Positions 18,447 through 27,625 of a DNA stretch of 64,000 nucleotides are shown here, piece by piece. The position numbers and the translations under genes were made by a program. Below the pieces are notes generated by a model, which saw only the letters and a program-made list of their open reading frames with translations, was not told where the DNA came from and did no database searches. Positions within the stretch are counted from its first letter, which is position 1; every line of letters begins with the position of its first letter. Origin of the DNA: Natronosalvus amylolyticus (GTDB taxonomy: Archaea; Halobacteriota; Halobacteria; Halobacteriales; Natrialbaceae); the NCBI RefSeq assembly GCF_024298845.1, contig NZ_CP101156.1, positions 992,001-1,056,000 on the forward strand. Reading direction: 5' to 3'.

Positions 18447-19955
18447 TCAGTCAATATTCATGAATCCATTTTCGAGATCAGTCCACTGAATCTCATCTCC
18501 GTCTCGGTCCAGAACATATTTTGCAGCCTCCTTGACGACTAGTTCCAAGTCCGCAGCAACCAGTCCCTCGGTCATCACTGCGGCCTGCTGAATCTCGTCA
18601 CCCGATATGGTGTGCGGGCGGTTATCAAGCTGAGCCTTCAGAATCAGCGATCGGGCTTCCGTATCCGGCTCACCGATGTGAACCTTCTTATCGATTCGGC
18701 CTGAGCGAATTCCAGCGTCGTCAAGGGAATCCAAACGATTCGTTGCACCGATGAACACGATGTTGTGATCCCCTGTCTCTTCCAGATGGTTGAGGAACTC
18801 ATTGACGACCTTCTTGTCCTCTTCGTGCGTGTTCGCACCCCCGTCGCGGGACTTCAACACTGAGTCCAACTCGTCGAGGAAGACCACTGCCCCGCCTTCC
18901 TGCTCAGCCACGGTCATCGCTTCCTCGAATAACGTTTTCACCTTGCTTGCGGACTCGTTGATCCACTTCGACTGGAGATCCGCGCCGCTTAACTTGGCAA
19001 ACGGGAGGCCAAGTTCCGTGGCCATCGCCTTCGCCATGAACGTCTTCCCGGTTCCTGGCGGCCCGTGGAAGATGGTGTTCGGCGCGGACACACCAAGCTC
19101 CTCAGCCTTCTCCGGATTCGTGACCAACGGCGTCACAACATCTCGACGGATCTCTTCCTTAAGGTCGTCCATCCCGCCGACGTCGTCGAAAGTCACGTCT
19201 GTCTCCGTGACCCACCGGTACTCCATCTCCGACCAGTCCAAACTACTATTGCCAGCGGTGTGCGTTTTATCGTCCGCGTTACCCTGCGCAGTCGAGTTCT
19301 TTGTGATCTGCTTCTGGCGTTCGTCCTCAGTGTTCTGTGATGGGATGTTCATCGACTGGTTCTGCTGGTGTGCAGCGTTTGCAGTTGCTGCGTCAGAGCG
19401 CCGTTCGGTCCTCTGCCGTGCAACCTCCGGATCCAATGTGTCGGCGTCGTTGTACCCTGTGTTGATGGGCGATAGGTCTGGCGAGTACAGTTGGTGGAAT
19501 ACGTACGCGAACGGAATGGCGACCGCTGCGAGGGCGAAAATGGACTCTCCGGAGCCGGTCGGCAATGATCCACCCAGCAGATCCGTACCGGCAACCCATG
19601 AACCGGCCGAGATACCCGCTGCTGAGATGGTTCCGACGAGACCGCCGAGTCCGGTAATCGTGTACTCCGTACGCCCGAGAAGTTCCGGAGTCTCGATCGC
19701 ACCGATTAAACCAAGGGTGATAATGTGGATGAACAGTGAGACAACTATCGTGAATACGATGGCGAAACCGACACTGAACGGCCAGAGAACGTCTCCAAAG
19801 AGTGGAGAGGCTGCTTGGCTATGTACGAGTTCTTCGCCACTGAGGACGGCGACGAAACTAATTACGACAGCAGCTAAAAAACTAAGTATGCCGGCTACTG
19901 CGGGGGTTAGTATCGGGCTGCGGCTATCACAAGATGGTGGAGCACTATTGAGCAT
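18447..19955 (-). CDS. Membrane-anchored AAA+ ATPase (FtsH/Cdc48-like domain, no protease)
   Basis: A 502-residue protein. The first ~170 residues hold about four hydrophobic helices (LSFLAAVVISFVAVL, VGFAIVFTIVVSLFIHIIT and others). A polar linker follows, and then one AAA+ module from ~245: Walker A HGPPGTGKTF (~294), Walker B VVFLDELDS (~354), sensor 1 region VFIGATNRLD, and an arginine-finger segment SGRIDKKV. The ATPase resembles FtsH and Cdc48 modules, but there is no zinc-protease domain after it. Membrane-tethered AAA proteins of this kind occur in haloarchaeal plasmids and viruses, and may remodel or extract membrane protein complexes. It is monocistronic and leftward. The ATPase assignment is firm; the role is unknown. 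Confidence 0.8.
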   Translation of the reverse strand: MLNSAPPSCDSRSPILTPAVAGILSFLAAVVISFVAVLSGEELVHSQAASPLFGDVLWPFSVGFAIVFTIVVSLFIHIITLGLIGAIETPELLGRTEYTITGLGGLVGTISAAGISAGSWVAGTDLLGGSLPTGSGESIFALAAVAIPFAYVFHQLYSPDLSPINTGYNDADTLDPEVARQRTERRSDAATANAAHQQNQSMNIPSQNTEDERQKQITKNSTAQGNADDKTHTAGNSSLDWSEMEYRWVTETDVTFDDVGGMDDLKEEIRRDVVTPLVTNPEKAEELGVSAPNTIFHGPPGTGKTFMAKAMATELGLPFAKLSGADLQSKWINESASKVKTLFEEAMTVAEQEGGAVVFLDELDSVLKSRDGGANTHEEDKKVVNEFLNHLEETGDHNIVFIGATNRLDSLDDAGIRSGRIDKKVHIGEPDTEARSLILKAQLDNRPHTISGDEIQQAAVMTEGLVAADLELVVKEAAKYVLDRDGDEIQWTDLENGFMNID

Positions 19956-20344
19956 GGTTGTGGAGTACGTTAATGGTGGGTCAGACTTCCCGCCATAGGA
20001 TTACGCGCGGATAATAAAGGTCGCTTGCATATCTGGTTGGAGACAGCGTGTTCGGGCCCTATAGACGAAACTAGAAGGTGGAAGCAGGATATTAGAGCTG
20101 TTTTTTGCTGGGTAGTTATACAAGCTTATTAGTCAATTAGTCCCGGATGAGATTTTGCCGGGTTGGTTGTCCGGTACCGCGGTTCCCTCGGGATTCGGCT
20201 TCCGATTTGGGTTCTCATCGGGCCACGTGTGGTGGCGTGGTCCGATTCTCACCTTGCGGTGGTCACAAAGTAGACTCCTGGGTCAGCGTTTGAAGTACAA
20301 GTACGAAGTACCGTGTCAGTTGGCGTACGAGACGAACCTCGTGT
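19956..20344. other. Promoter region and spacer
   Basis: About 390 bases between the AAA+ ATPase start and the methyltransferase stop. It should hold the ATPase promoter. An 81-codon plus-strand frame (20155-20400) overlaps the methyltransferase end and has a composition unlike protein. I regard it as spurious. Confidence 0.4.
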
Positions 20345-21388
20345 CTACTGAAACTTCGGTCGGTCTGAAAGGTCGAAGTTGCAGACAAGTTTCTCCGTGA
20401 GCGTGCCGAATTGACGCTTCATCCGGTGCCGACTCTTTCGCTCCTTTACGGTCGTGGTCGGCAGTCCGTCGGGGACCTGCTTACACGACAGCATCCAGTC
20501 GTTATCCACCTGCTGAAGGTATTCTACCAAGGAACCGTGGTCGAACTCACCGACGTACTGGTTCTCAGTGTCGACGTACGGTGGATCGACGTAAAAGAGG
20601 ACGTTCACCTTCGAATCGTCATACATCTTGATGACTTCTTGGTAGTCGAGACTCTCGATAGTGACCTGCTCGAATCGTTCGGTGAGTGAATGGATCCGCG
20701 CTTTCGCGTTGTCGAACGTTCTGGCCGGTGACCGTCGCGCACGTGTCTTGAATCCGTTTGCCGTGGACAAGACACCGAGGTACTGCATGTACCGAAGTGA
20801 GAAGAAACGGCCAGCCCGCTCGATGGGATCATCTGGACGGTATCCCTTGTAAAATTCGGTCACCCACTCTTCATATTGGGATCGGGAGTAGGGAACTGAC
20901 GACAGCCAAGTAGCGAGATCATCGCTTCGATCGCGTACAACACGGAAGAACTGGGTGAGATCATCGTTCACGTCGTTGTAGATCTCGTATTTGGAACGGG
21001 ATTTACTGAAGAGGACGCCGGCAGACCCGCCGAAGACTTCGACGTACGTGTCGTGTGTTGGCATGTTTTCAATAATCCACTCCGCGATTCCTGCTTTCCC
21101 ACCGGGATAAGGGATCGTACTGGACGGCGTTACGTTCCGCGGAGTGTACCCTCCAGGATCGATTGAGGATCCGTTCTTCAAGGGATAGTACTCACGGGGG
21201 GCACTTCCAGCACCCCCTTTCGCCCCGAGGAACTCCATCTCGACCATCGCATCGAGAGTGTTCCTGACGGTACGTTTCGACGGCGCATCATCTTCGATCG
21301 CATCCCGAACCCGTGCAGCTGTGAACTTCCGCCGGACTTCCATTACCCGTAGTGTCGCAGCCCAGATTCGGTCCCGGTGAGTAACCAC
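20345..21388 (-). CDS. D12-class DNA N6-adenine methyltransferase with N-terminal winged helix
   Basis: A 347-residue Dam-like enzyme. Residues ~1-75 form a winged-helix-like region (KFTAARVRDAI... SKRTVRNTLDAMVEM). The catalytic part shows the D12 signatures: PYPGGKAGIAEWI (the SAM-binding start), YVEVFGGSAGVLF and the catalytic DPPY near residue 267. It should methylate adenine in a short palindrome, often GATC or related, for self-recognition of the element or defence against restriction. No cognate restriction gene adjoins it, so it is probably an orphan methyltransferase. It is leftward and alone. Class is confident; the target sequence is not visible. Confidence 0.88.
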   Translation of the reverse strand: MVTHRDRIWAATLRVMEVRRKFTAARVRDAIEDDAPSKRTVRNTLDAMVEMEFLGAKGGAGSAPREYYPLKNGSSIDPGGYTPRNVTPSSTIPYPGGKAGIAEWIIENMPTHDTYVEVFGGSAGVLFSKSRSKYEIYNDVNDDLTQFFRVVRDRSDDLATWLSSVPYSRSQYEEWVTEFYKGYRPDDPIERAGRFFSLRYMQYLGVLSTANGFKTRARRSPARTFDNAKARIHSLTERFEQVTIESLDYQEVIKMYDDSKVNVLFYVDPPYVDTENQYVGEFDHGSLVEYLQQVDNDWMLSCKQVPDGLPTTTVKERKSRHRMKRQFGTLTEKLVCNFDLSDRPKFQ

Positions 21389-21522
21389 GTTGTGCGAACA
21401 TTTGTTCTCACAATTAGGACTTTCCGGTTTCCATCGAACCTCACCGAGGGAATGTGATCAGGGACTCCGTATAGTCTAGGTAAAGACTATGTTACTGGGA
21501 TGATGTGATCCTGGTATCGCTA

Positions 21523-21714
21523 ATGACCCGAAAGAAAATCGGGCGTAACACCGGGAAATCCGGGCGGATCAACGTCTCAGGATCCGAGTTGGAGCAACTC
21601 GGTGTCGAGATCGGCGACGCAGTGGATGTCGACGTCGTCGATGCCAAAGATATTGCGCATGCAGTCATCGATAGCAAGGACTCTGAAGAATTCCTCATCG
21701 TCACCTCCGCCTAA
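21523..21714 (+). CDS. AbrB/SpoVT-like small protein preceding the RM gene
   Basis: A 63-residue protein (start MTRKKIGRNTGKSG) with the beta-rich pattern of an AbrB/MazE swapped-hairpin domain (INVSGSELEQLGVEIGDAVDVDVVD). I chose the ATG at 21523 over one 18 bases upstream because the domain begins there. It ends three bases before the ATG of the restriction-modification gene, so the two form an operon. It may act as controller protein for the RM gene, which would be needed during establishment. That role is inferred. Confidence 0.65.
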   Translation: MTRKKIGRNTGKSGRINVSGSELEQLGVEIGDAVDVDVVDAKDIAHAVIDSKDSEEFLIVTSA

Positions 21715-21717
21715 GAA

Positions 21718-24700
21718 ATGCAAACAGCACTCACCTACCGCACGAACCGAGACCTGTTCTCCAACCACTACCTGGATGAGCATCTCCCTGAAACGGAAGA
21801 ATGGGACGATGTCAGCGACGAAGAATTGGAAGCTGCGTACGAGGACATCAAAGATCTCTGGGAGCGCGAAAAAGCGACTGCCCCGAAACGTAACGAGTCG
21901 CAGCTCGAAGAGAAGTTCATCCGTCCGATGTTCCGGAAACTGGGAATCCCCTTCGAGGTCGAGGAAAGTACCAGCCGTACGCAGCGCCGGCCAGACTACG
22001 GTTTCTTCGAAACCGAGGATACCGCCCGTCGAGCCTTCGAACGCCGCGAAGAAGGTGGAGATTTCTACGAGAACTCCGTTGCCGTCGCCGACGCCAAACG
22101 CTGGGGTCGGCCACTTGACACACGGGGGAGCGGTGAACACGAACGCGACTTCGAGAACCCGAGTTACCAGATCCACGTCTACCTTCAGGAGACTCCCGCC
22201 CGCTGGGCCGTCCTGACTGACGGGAAGAAGTGGCGGCTCTACTACGGACCGACGAGCCACCGGCTTGACTCCTACTACGAAGTTGATCTGCCGACGATTC
22301 TGGAGAGCGGCGATCTTGAGGACTTCAAGTACTTTTACCTCTTCTTCCGGCACGAAGCGTTCCTCGAAGATTCCAGCGGTGACTGTTTCCTCGACGACGT
22401 CTACGGCGAATCTAACGTCTTTGCCCAGGAGTTGGGAGAGGATCTACAGGACAACATCTACGAAGCGATCAAGATTCTCTCGGAGGGTTTTCTCCAATTC
22501 CCAGCAAACGATCTCGACGAAGACGATCTCGGGCTGATTCACGACTCGTCGCTCATCTACCTGTATCGGCTCATCTTCGTCCTGTACGCCGAAGCGGAGG
22601 GTCGTGAGTTGCTCGACACGAGCAACGAGATTTATGAGCAGTCCTACAGTCTAAACAACCTCAAGCAAGAGGTTGCTGAGGAGATCGACAGCGGAAACCC
22701 CTCGTACCGTGACTGGCAGGACAACCTGTGGGATCAACTGGACGAGCTGTTCAAACTAATCGACCAGGGGAGCAAGTCCCGAGGCATCCCAGAAGATGAC
22801 CTCTACATCCCAGCGTACAACGGCGGGCTGTTCCGAACGAATCCGGACGTAGACGACAGTCCTGAAGCCCGATTCCTTGCAGAGCACAAAGCTGGTGACG
22901 CTTACCTGGCGAAAGTGGTCGAACTCCTGACGCGAAGCGAGAACGGCAACGGTAGTGGGAAAATCTTTGTCGATTACTCCTCGCTCGACGTCCGTCACCT
23001 CGGTAGCATCTACGAGGGGCTGCTGGAGTATCAGCTAAACGTCGCTGATGAACCGTTGGCCCTCGACGACGGTGAATACGTAGTCCCCGATGAGGACGAC
23101 GATGTCATCGTACAGGAAGGCGAGGTATACCTAACGACTGACAGTGGTGAACGGAAGTCCACAGGTTCGTACTACACGCCCGAATACGTCGTGGAGTACA
23201 TCGTGGAGGAGACACTCGGACCACTCGTCGAAGAGATTCGGATGGATCTTGCTGGGCAAAGCGCGTACAACGAAGGCGGATTCGCCGCCGAGTTCGCTGA
23301 ACGCGTCTTCGAGTTGAAAGTCCTTGACCCCGCAATGGGAAGTGGTCACTTCCTCACCAGCGCCATTGATTACCTCGCTCGTGAAATCATCGATGCCCAA
23401 GAAAAGCAGGCTGCGCAGCAAGGCATCGAGACAGTTGATGAAGATCACGACATCAATTGGGCACGCCGGCAGGTTGCACAACGTTGTATCTACGGTGTAG
23501 ATCTAAACCCGCTGGCCGTGGAGTTAGCAAAAGTGTCGCTATGGCTTCGGACACTTGCGGCGGAGCAACCGCTGGCGTTTCTGGATCATCACCTCAAGAC
23601 CGGCAACTCGCTTGTAGGCAGCGACATCGAAACTGTGCTGGACAATGGCGACCCCAACAGCGGTATCGAGGAAGGGCAGCTCACTTTACAGGAGTCTTTC
23701 GATCGGACACGCCAGAAGGCACTCGAACATGTCACCGACCAGTTCGAAGACCTACTTGCCATCGACAACGAGACACTGGACGATATCAAGGAGATGGAGG
23801 CCGTTTACGAGGATGTCCGTGATGATCGGCTGTACCAGCATCTCATTGCCATGGCGAATGTCCATACTGCCGAGCAGTTCGGCCTCGACATACCGGACGA
23901 TGCTTACGAGCGGATGGCTAAGGCCCTGCGGGACGGTTCGTGGGCCGACATTGAGGAACAGGGCTGGTATCGGTCGGCGCAGGAGATGGCTGAGGATGAC
24001 CTGTTTTTCCACTGGGAACTGGAGTTTCCAATTGCATTCTACGAGCAGGACGGGGGGCGGATGCAAGATGGGGGGTTCGACGCAATAATCGGGAATCCAC
24101 CGTATGTCATTTTCAAGATTCTTGAAGATAGTCTCCGAGATTACTATGATTCAAAATTCGACTCTTTCGTAATGAAAGGAGATATTTATATATTATTCAT
24201 GGAGTTGGCATCAAAGATGCTCAAACAACAGAGGAACACTGGCTATGTTGTCCAAAACAAATTTACAAAAGCGAACTATGGTGAGAATATAAGGGGTGCG
24301 ATAGCTGAAAACGAGACAATTCATCAAATCGTTAATTTCAATGATTCGCCTGTATTCGACATAACGGCTTATCCATTAGTGTTAATTCGGAGCAAGTCCG
24401 AACCCCCCGAGAACCACACATTTGAATGGAAGGAAATAAGAGAAGAGAGTTCTCTTGAGATTCAAAAAGCCCTTCAAGAAACTGAATCTACTTGGTCAAT
24501 TAAACAGGAAGATCTTTCAGAGGGGATTTGGCACCAATTTGTATCGGAAGAAGGGCTCTCTGCGGACACTATACAATTGGGGGAATTTGCAGAACAGATC
24601 GGCGAAGGCGTAGCATCTGGCCTTAGAGATGTCTTTACAGTGGATAGAGCGACGGTGGAGCAGGAAAAGCTTGAAAAGGAGTTTGTTAAACCGGTTTTGC

Positions 24701-25995
24701 GAGGCGGTGACGTTTCAAAATACTCAATCGATGAGTCTGACTTGACGTTCTTGATTTATCCATATCGAATTGATGGTGGTGATCATAAGCTGGTAAGTGA
24801 GTCAGAAATACCTAATATTATCAACTATCTTCAAGAGTACGAGGATGACCTCCTTGAAAGAAGGAACTTTGGATCGAGGCTGGTCGATCAAGGTTATGAA
24901 TGGTATGAATTCAAGCATGCTCCAGAGGGAGTTTCAGAACCAAAAATATTATTCCCGGACATTTCTCCTGAAAACCGATTCGCGTATGATGAGATGGGCG
25001 AGCTTTTTTGTCTAAATACGGTCTATTACTTGACTCGTAGTAGTAAGCTTACAGAATACGACTCTCGGTATCTAATTTCTGTCCTGAATAGTAGCTTCTT
25101 GGACTACTTATTTGAGAGTATGTCTCCAAAAGTTAGGGGAGGGTATCTTCGATACAAAACACAATATGTTGAACAACTCCCTATCCCGTCAGTGGGTTTT
25201 CACACACCGGCCTCTGATCGTTCAGACCACGTCTCGACACTTCTAGATTGTTACGACACTTATCTAAATGGAGATGCTCAGAAACCGATTCCTGAAAACG
25301 ATGATACAGCACACGACTTTCTAATAGAACTCTCCGAACGTATGGGTCAAATTAAAAAGGAACGCGCTATGCTCAATATCTCACTTTTGGATTATATTGA
25401 AATATCTACAGAGGGGATCCCAGACACAATTCAAGACGAAACGCTCGGTGAAATCTATATTCCCGTGTCGGGTATCGCTGATTCACCGCTGACTAAGACC
25501 ATCGAAAAGTATGAGGGATTGCGCGTTGAGGACGTCTCCCTCAAGAACGACGGCGGGCGACTAATGCTGTCGGTGGATATCAGTTACAAGCCAGATGAGG
25601 ACGATCCCCGCGAGACCGACGCCTACGGGCGACTCACCGAGTCGGAGTTCGAGACCTACGAGGCAATGGCCTTCGTCGGACTCTCGGAGACCGAGCAGAC
25701 GCTGCTGCGTGAGTTCGTCCCTGTCGCCGTCGAGAATGCTGGGGGCTTTGCGGGCTTTCGGCAGGGCGCGACCAAAACGAACTCGCCGCTTGACCGCCTG
25801 AAGGATCTGACCCTCCCCGACATCGACGAGGTTCAAACCGGATTAGAGCAGTACATTGAGGTACGCAAGCGTGCTGATGAATTAGAGAAGGAAATCGAGA
25901 AAACCGATCAACTAATCGACGAAATAGTCTACGATCTCTTCGGCCTGACCGATGAAGAGATCGATATCGTCGAAGAAGCAGTACAGGAAGACTGA
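21718..25995 (+). CDS. Type IIG-like restriction-modification fusion (Eco57I-type)
   Basis: A 1425-residue single-chain restriction and N6-adenine methylation enzyme. The N-terminal nuclease has a PD...DAK motif: Pro92-Asp93 and Asp125-Ala126-Lys127. A helical connector follows, then the methyltransferase with motif I VLDPAMGSGHF (535-545) and motif IV NPPY (793-796). The region after NPPY is the target-recognition part, and a C-terminal coiled coil closes the protein (EVRKRADELEKEIEKTDQ). From about 24090 to 25470 the DNA turns clearly AT-rich compared with both flanks, as if the specificity segment had been exchanged. The adjacent SNF2-helicase wreck resembles DISARM, whose DrmMI methylase is of this type. 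A stand-alone type IIG enzyme is the simplest reading. Confidence 0.85.
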   Translation: MQTALTYRTNRDLFSNHYLDEHLPETEEWDDVSDEELEAAYEDIKDLWEREKATAPKRNESQLEEKFIRPMFRKLGIPFEVEESTSRTQRRPDYGFFETEDTARRAFERREEGGDFYENSVAVADAKRWGRPLDTRGSGEHERDFENPSYQIHVYLQETPARWAVLTDGKKWRLYYGPTSHRLDSYYEVDLPTILESGDLEDFKYFYLFFRHEAFLEDSSGDCFLDDVYGESNVFAQELGEDLQDNIYEAIKILSEGFLQFPANDLDEDDLGLIHDSSLIYLYRLIFVLYAEAEGRELLDTSNEIYEQSYSLNNLKQEVAEEIDSGNPSYRDWQDNLWDQLDELFKLIDQGSKSRGIPEDDLYIPAYNGGLFRTNPDVDDSPEARFLAEHKAGDAYLAKVVELLTRSENGNGSGKIFVDYSSLDVRHLGSIYEGLLEYQLNVADEPLALDDGEYVVPDEDDDVIVQEGEVYLTTDSGERKSTGSYYTPEYVVEYIVEETLGPLVEEIRMDLAGQSAYNEGGFAAEFAERVFELKVLDPAMGSGHFLTSAIDYLAREIIDAQEKQAAQQGIETVDEDHDINWARRQVAQRCIYGVDLNPLAVELAKVSLWLRTLAAEQPLAFLDHHLKTGNSLVGSDIETVLDNGDPNSGIEEGQLTLQESFDRTRQKALEHVTDQFEDLLAIDNETLDDIKEMEAVYEDVRDDRLYQHLIAMANVHTAEQFGLDIPDDAYERMAKALRDGSWADIEEQGWYRSAQEMAEDDLFFHWELEFPIAFYEQDGGRMQDGGFDAIIGNPPYVIFKILEDSLRDYYDSKFDSFVMKGDIYILFMELASKMLKQQRNTGYVVQNKFTKANYGENIRGAIAENETIHQIVNFNDSPVFDITAYPLVLIRSKSEPPENHTFEWKEIREESSLEIQKALQETESTWSIKQEDLSEGIWHQFVSEEGLSADTIQLGEFAEQIGEGVASGLRDVFTVDRATVEQEKLEKEFVKPVLRGGDVSKYSIDESDLTFLIYPYRIDGGDHKLVSESEIPNIINYLQEYEDDLLERRNFGSRLVDQGYEWYEFKHAPEGVSEPKILFPDISPENRFAYDEMGELFCLNTVYYLTRSSKLTEYDSRYLISVLNSSFLDYLFESMSPKVRGGYLRYKTQYVEQLPIPSVGFHTPASDRSDHVSTLLDCYDTYLNGDAQKPIPENDDTAHDFLIELSERMGQIKKERAMLNISLLDYIEISTEGIPDTIQDETLGEIYIPVSGIADSPLTKTIEKYEGLRVEDVSLKNDGGRLMLSVDISYKPDEDDPRETDAYGRLTESEFETYEAMAFVGLSETEQTLLREFVPVAVENAGGFAGFRQGATKTNSPLDRLKDLTLPDIDEVQTGLEQYIEVRKRADELEKEIEKTDQLIDEIVYDLFGLTDEEIDIVEEAVQED

Positions 25996-26061
25996 CTTCA
26001 AGCCCAGTGACGAAATCCCGTTTACAGGCGGAGAAAGGTAACCCGCAATTAGGAACATCCC

Positions 26062-26400
26062 CACAGTGGCCACCTGCTTCATGTTTACATCACAGAGGGC
26101 CAACTCCGGAACCTTCCGAGTGGCCCGCCCCTCATCAAGTGGATCGACTCCATCGCTGACCATCAGACAACGAAGCAGATCGATTCACCACTTCACCATG
26201 ACCTCCGAGAACGCGCAACCCGTCTCAACATCGCATACCGGGACGACCGCCTCCTCCCGCCAAAAAACAATCGCATCCAAATCGAATCGTACCAGGTTCA
26301 GGGGCCTACAAGATTCTGAACTGGTGCAACCATCGATACCTCATCGGCGACGAAGTCTGATTCGGGAAAACCATCAAAGCCGGCATCCTCATGAGAGACA
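26062..26400 (+). pseudogene. SNF2-family helicase remnant
   Basis: The frame from 26062 reads HSGHLLHVYITEGQL... to NRIQIESYQVQG at ~26303 and then hits a stop. Shifting frame at ~26304 continues AYKILNWCNHRYLIGDEV, a TGA at 26358, then FGKTIKAGILMRD. This is the Q-motif/Walker A region of SNF2 helicases (usual form RxLIADEVGxGKTIEAG), with the glycine codon GGA turned into TGA. Everything downstream of motif I is missing, so the gene is dead and truncated. Its place right after an Eco57I-type methylase fits a former DISARM-like or helicase-assisted RM locus. Confidence 0.75.
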
Positions 26401-26403
26401 CTC

Positions 26404-26496
26404 GATGACGACGTTAACCTGAGCGCGCTTTCAATCGAACTTAGGTTAGAGTCAACCGAGTACGAGCCCGAACAATTCCCTGGCCTCATCTATCAG
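26404..26496 (+). pseudogene. TATA-binding protein (TBP) fragment
   Basis: In the frame starting at 26404 the translation contains VNLSALSIEL followed by ESTEYEPEQFPGLIYQ. This is the strand-helix region of a haloarchaeal TBP repeat, whose usual form is YEPEQFPGLVYR. The match stops at ~26496, after which the frame drifts to a stop at 26569. It abuts the helicase fragment with no spacer, so the two remnants were joined by deletion or recombination. No other TBP sequence is present in the window. Confidence 0.7.
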
Positions 26497-26975
26497 GCAT
26501 CAGTTTCTTCACATAGAGGTCAGAGTGCTTTCGATGGATGCAAGCAAAATCAATCCCGGACTGGACGCTGAATACGGTTACAGAGCCTTCTTTAGACGCT
26601 TGAACCCAGGTGATTGAGGGGTACTCAGCCGGTCAAGCATTCAGGTAAGCGGGAAAGCGATCCGAGGAACAGCTCAAAATCACTCGTGAGCCAGACTCAT
26701 CCGCGGAATGAGCGCTCTGGATATTCGGGACACCGCAGATCATTACCGCACTGACCTCAATAGAGCCTTTGAAACCTTCGGAATTTGGCATCTAAACAAG
26801 GCCTAATATTTTCAACCGACGCGATGAGTATGAGGATCTGATGATTGGGCATGAATGCGTATACCCAGACGTTGGTCGGTAGAGGCGCGCTAGCCGTTAG
26901 TGAGTGGGAATCAGAGCAAGATCGGAACTTATATTCAATTTGCCGACAATACAACCACATCCGAGGCCGTTTGCT
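26497..26975. other. Decayed spacer
   Basis: No intact gene seen. Short open pieces (for example 26521-26612 and 26708-26806, the latter MSALDIRDTADHYRTDL...) could be further gene remnants, but I cannot assign them. Probably debris of the helicase/TBP rearrangement, plus the promoter of the protease gene. Confidence 0.4.
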
Positions 26976-27623
26976 GTGACCATCACACAACGCGAAGAAG
27001 AAAACTTCCAAGCCGAGATCGGGGACTTTCACGCCCAACACTTCGAAGACCAGTGTTACCCCGCCGCCGTCAAGAATATTGTCGATAGGCTCGCAGACAG
27101 GAAAGACAAGAACGGGATGTCGATGAGTCTGAGCGATGTGAACGACGTGTGTGGGTACAAACGCGGACTCCAGTGCGAAGAGGATCTCATCCCGGAGCGT
27201 CTCACTAACGAAATCACAGAGTACGGCTACGAGACTGTTGTCGAGACAGCGCCAGAAATGAATCTTGACAAGCTCGACAACATTATCGAAGATGACAGTA
27301 CATCGCTACCGATTGTGGAACTCGATCCAACGTACTTCGATGAGGTTGCCGAGCGAGTTGACGGATACCACCCACAACCCTCAGTGGAGCGTGAGCTGGC
27401 GCATGTGGTGATTCCATACAAAGTGAATAGCGAAGAGATATTGTACTACGACCCATACGAAACATACCACAAGAAGCAGCCCGGTGTCGAAGACGCGCCG
27501 TACCGATGGCCACTCATGAACTTTGTCGAACTCTGGAGTGGTGATTACGAAGAACGCTGGACGCTCTGGCTGGCACGTCGCGGGTACGAACTAACTGACA
27601 TTGACGGGACTTCGGAGGACTAG
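26976..27623 (+). CDS. C39-like (papain-fold) cysteine protease
   Basis: A 215-residue protein from the GTG at 26976 (an ATG in frame at 26904 would give 239 residues with an unlikely N-terminus). It has the order of a C39/papain-like peptidase: a Gln-containing start, then DQCYPAAVKNIVDRL with a Cys at the head of a helix. A mid-domain follows (SLSDVNDVCGYKRG), then ELAHVVIPYKVN with the putative catalytic His, and LYYDPYETYH with Asp. There is no leader or transmembrane segment, so it is cytosolic and not a typical bacteriocin exporter protease. It sits two bases before the next gene. It may cleave a partner protein or process a peptide. The substrate is unknown. Confidence 0.65.
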   Translation: MTITQREEENFQAEIGDFHAQHFEDQCYPAAVKNIVDRLADRKDKNGMSMSLSDVNDVCGYKRGLQCEEDLIPERLTNEITEYGYETVVETAPEMNLDKLDNIIEDDSTSLPIVELDPTYFDEVAERVDGYHPQPSVERELAHVVIPYKVNSEEILYYDPYETYHKKQPGVEDAPYRWPLMNFVELWSGDYEERWTLWLARRGYELTDIDGTSED

Positions 27624-27625
27624 AT

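Noticed and set aside
18790-19998. 402-codon plus-strand frame opposite the AAA+ ATPase
   Set aside because: Antisense of a clear ATPase gene; Ser/Thr/Pro-rich shadow typical of GC-rich coding DNA.
20155-20400. 81-codon plus-strand frame
   Set aside because: Overlaps the end of the methyltransferase gene and has non-protein composition.
26757-27041. 94-codon minus-strand frame
   Set aside because: Overlaps the protease gene on the other strand; aromatic and Cys-rich, unlike its surroundings.
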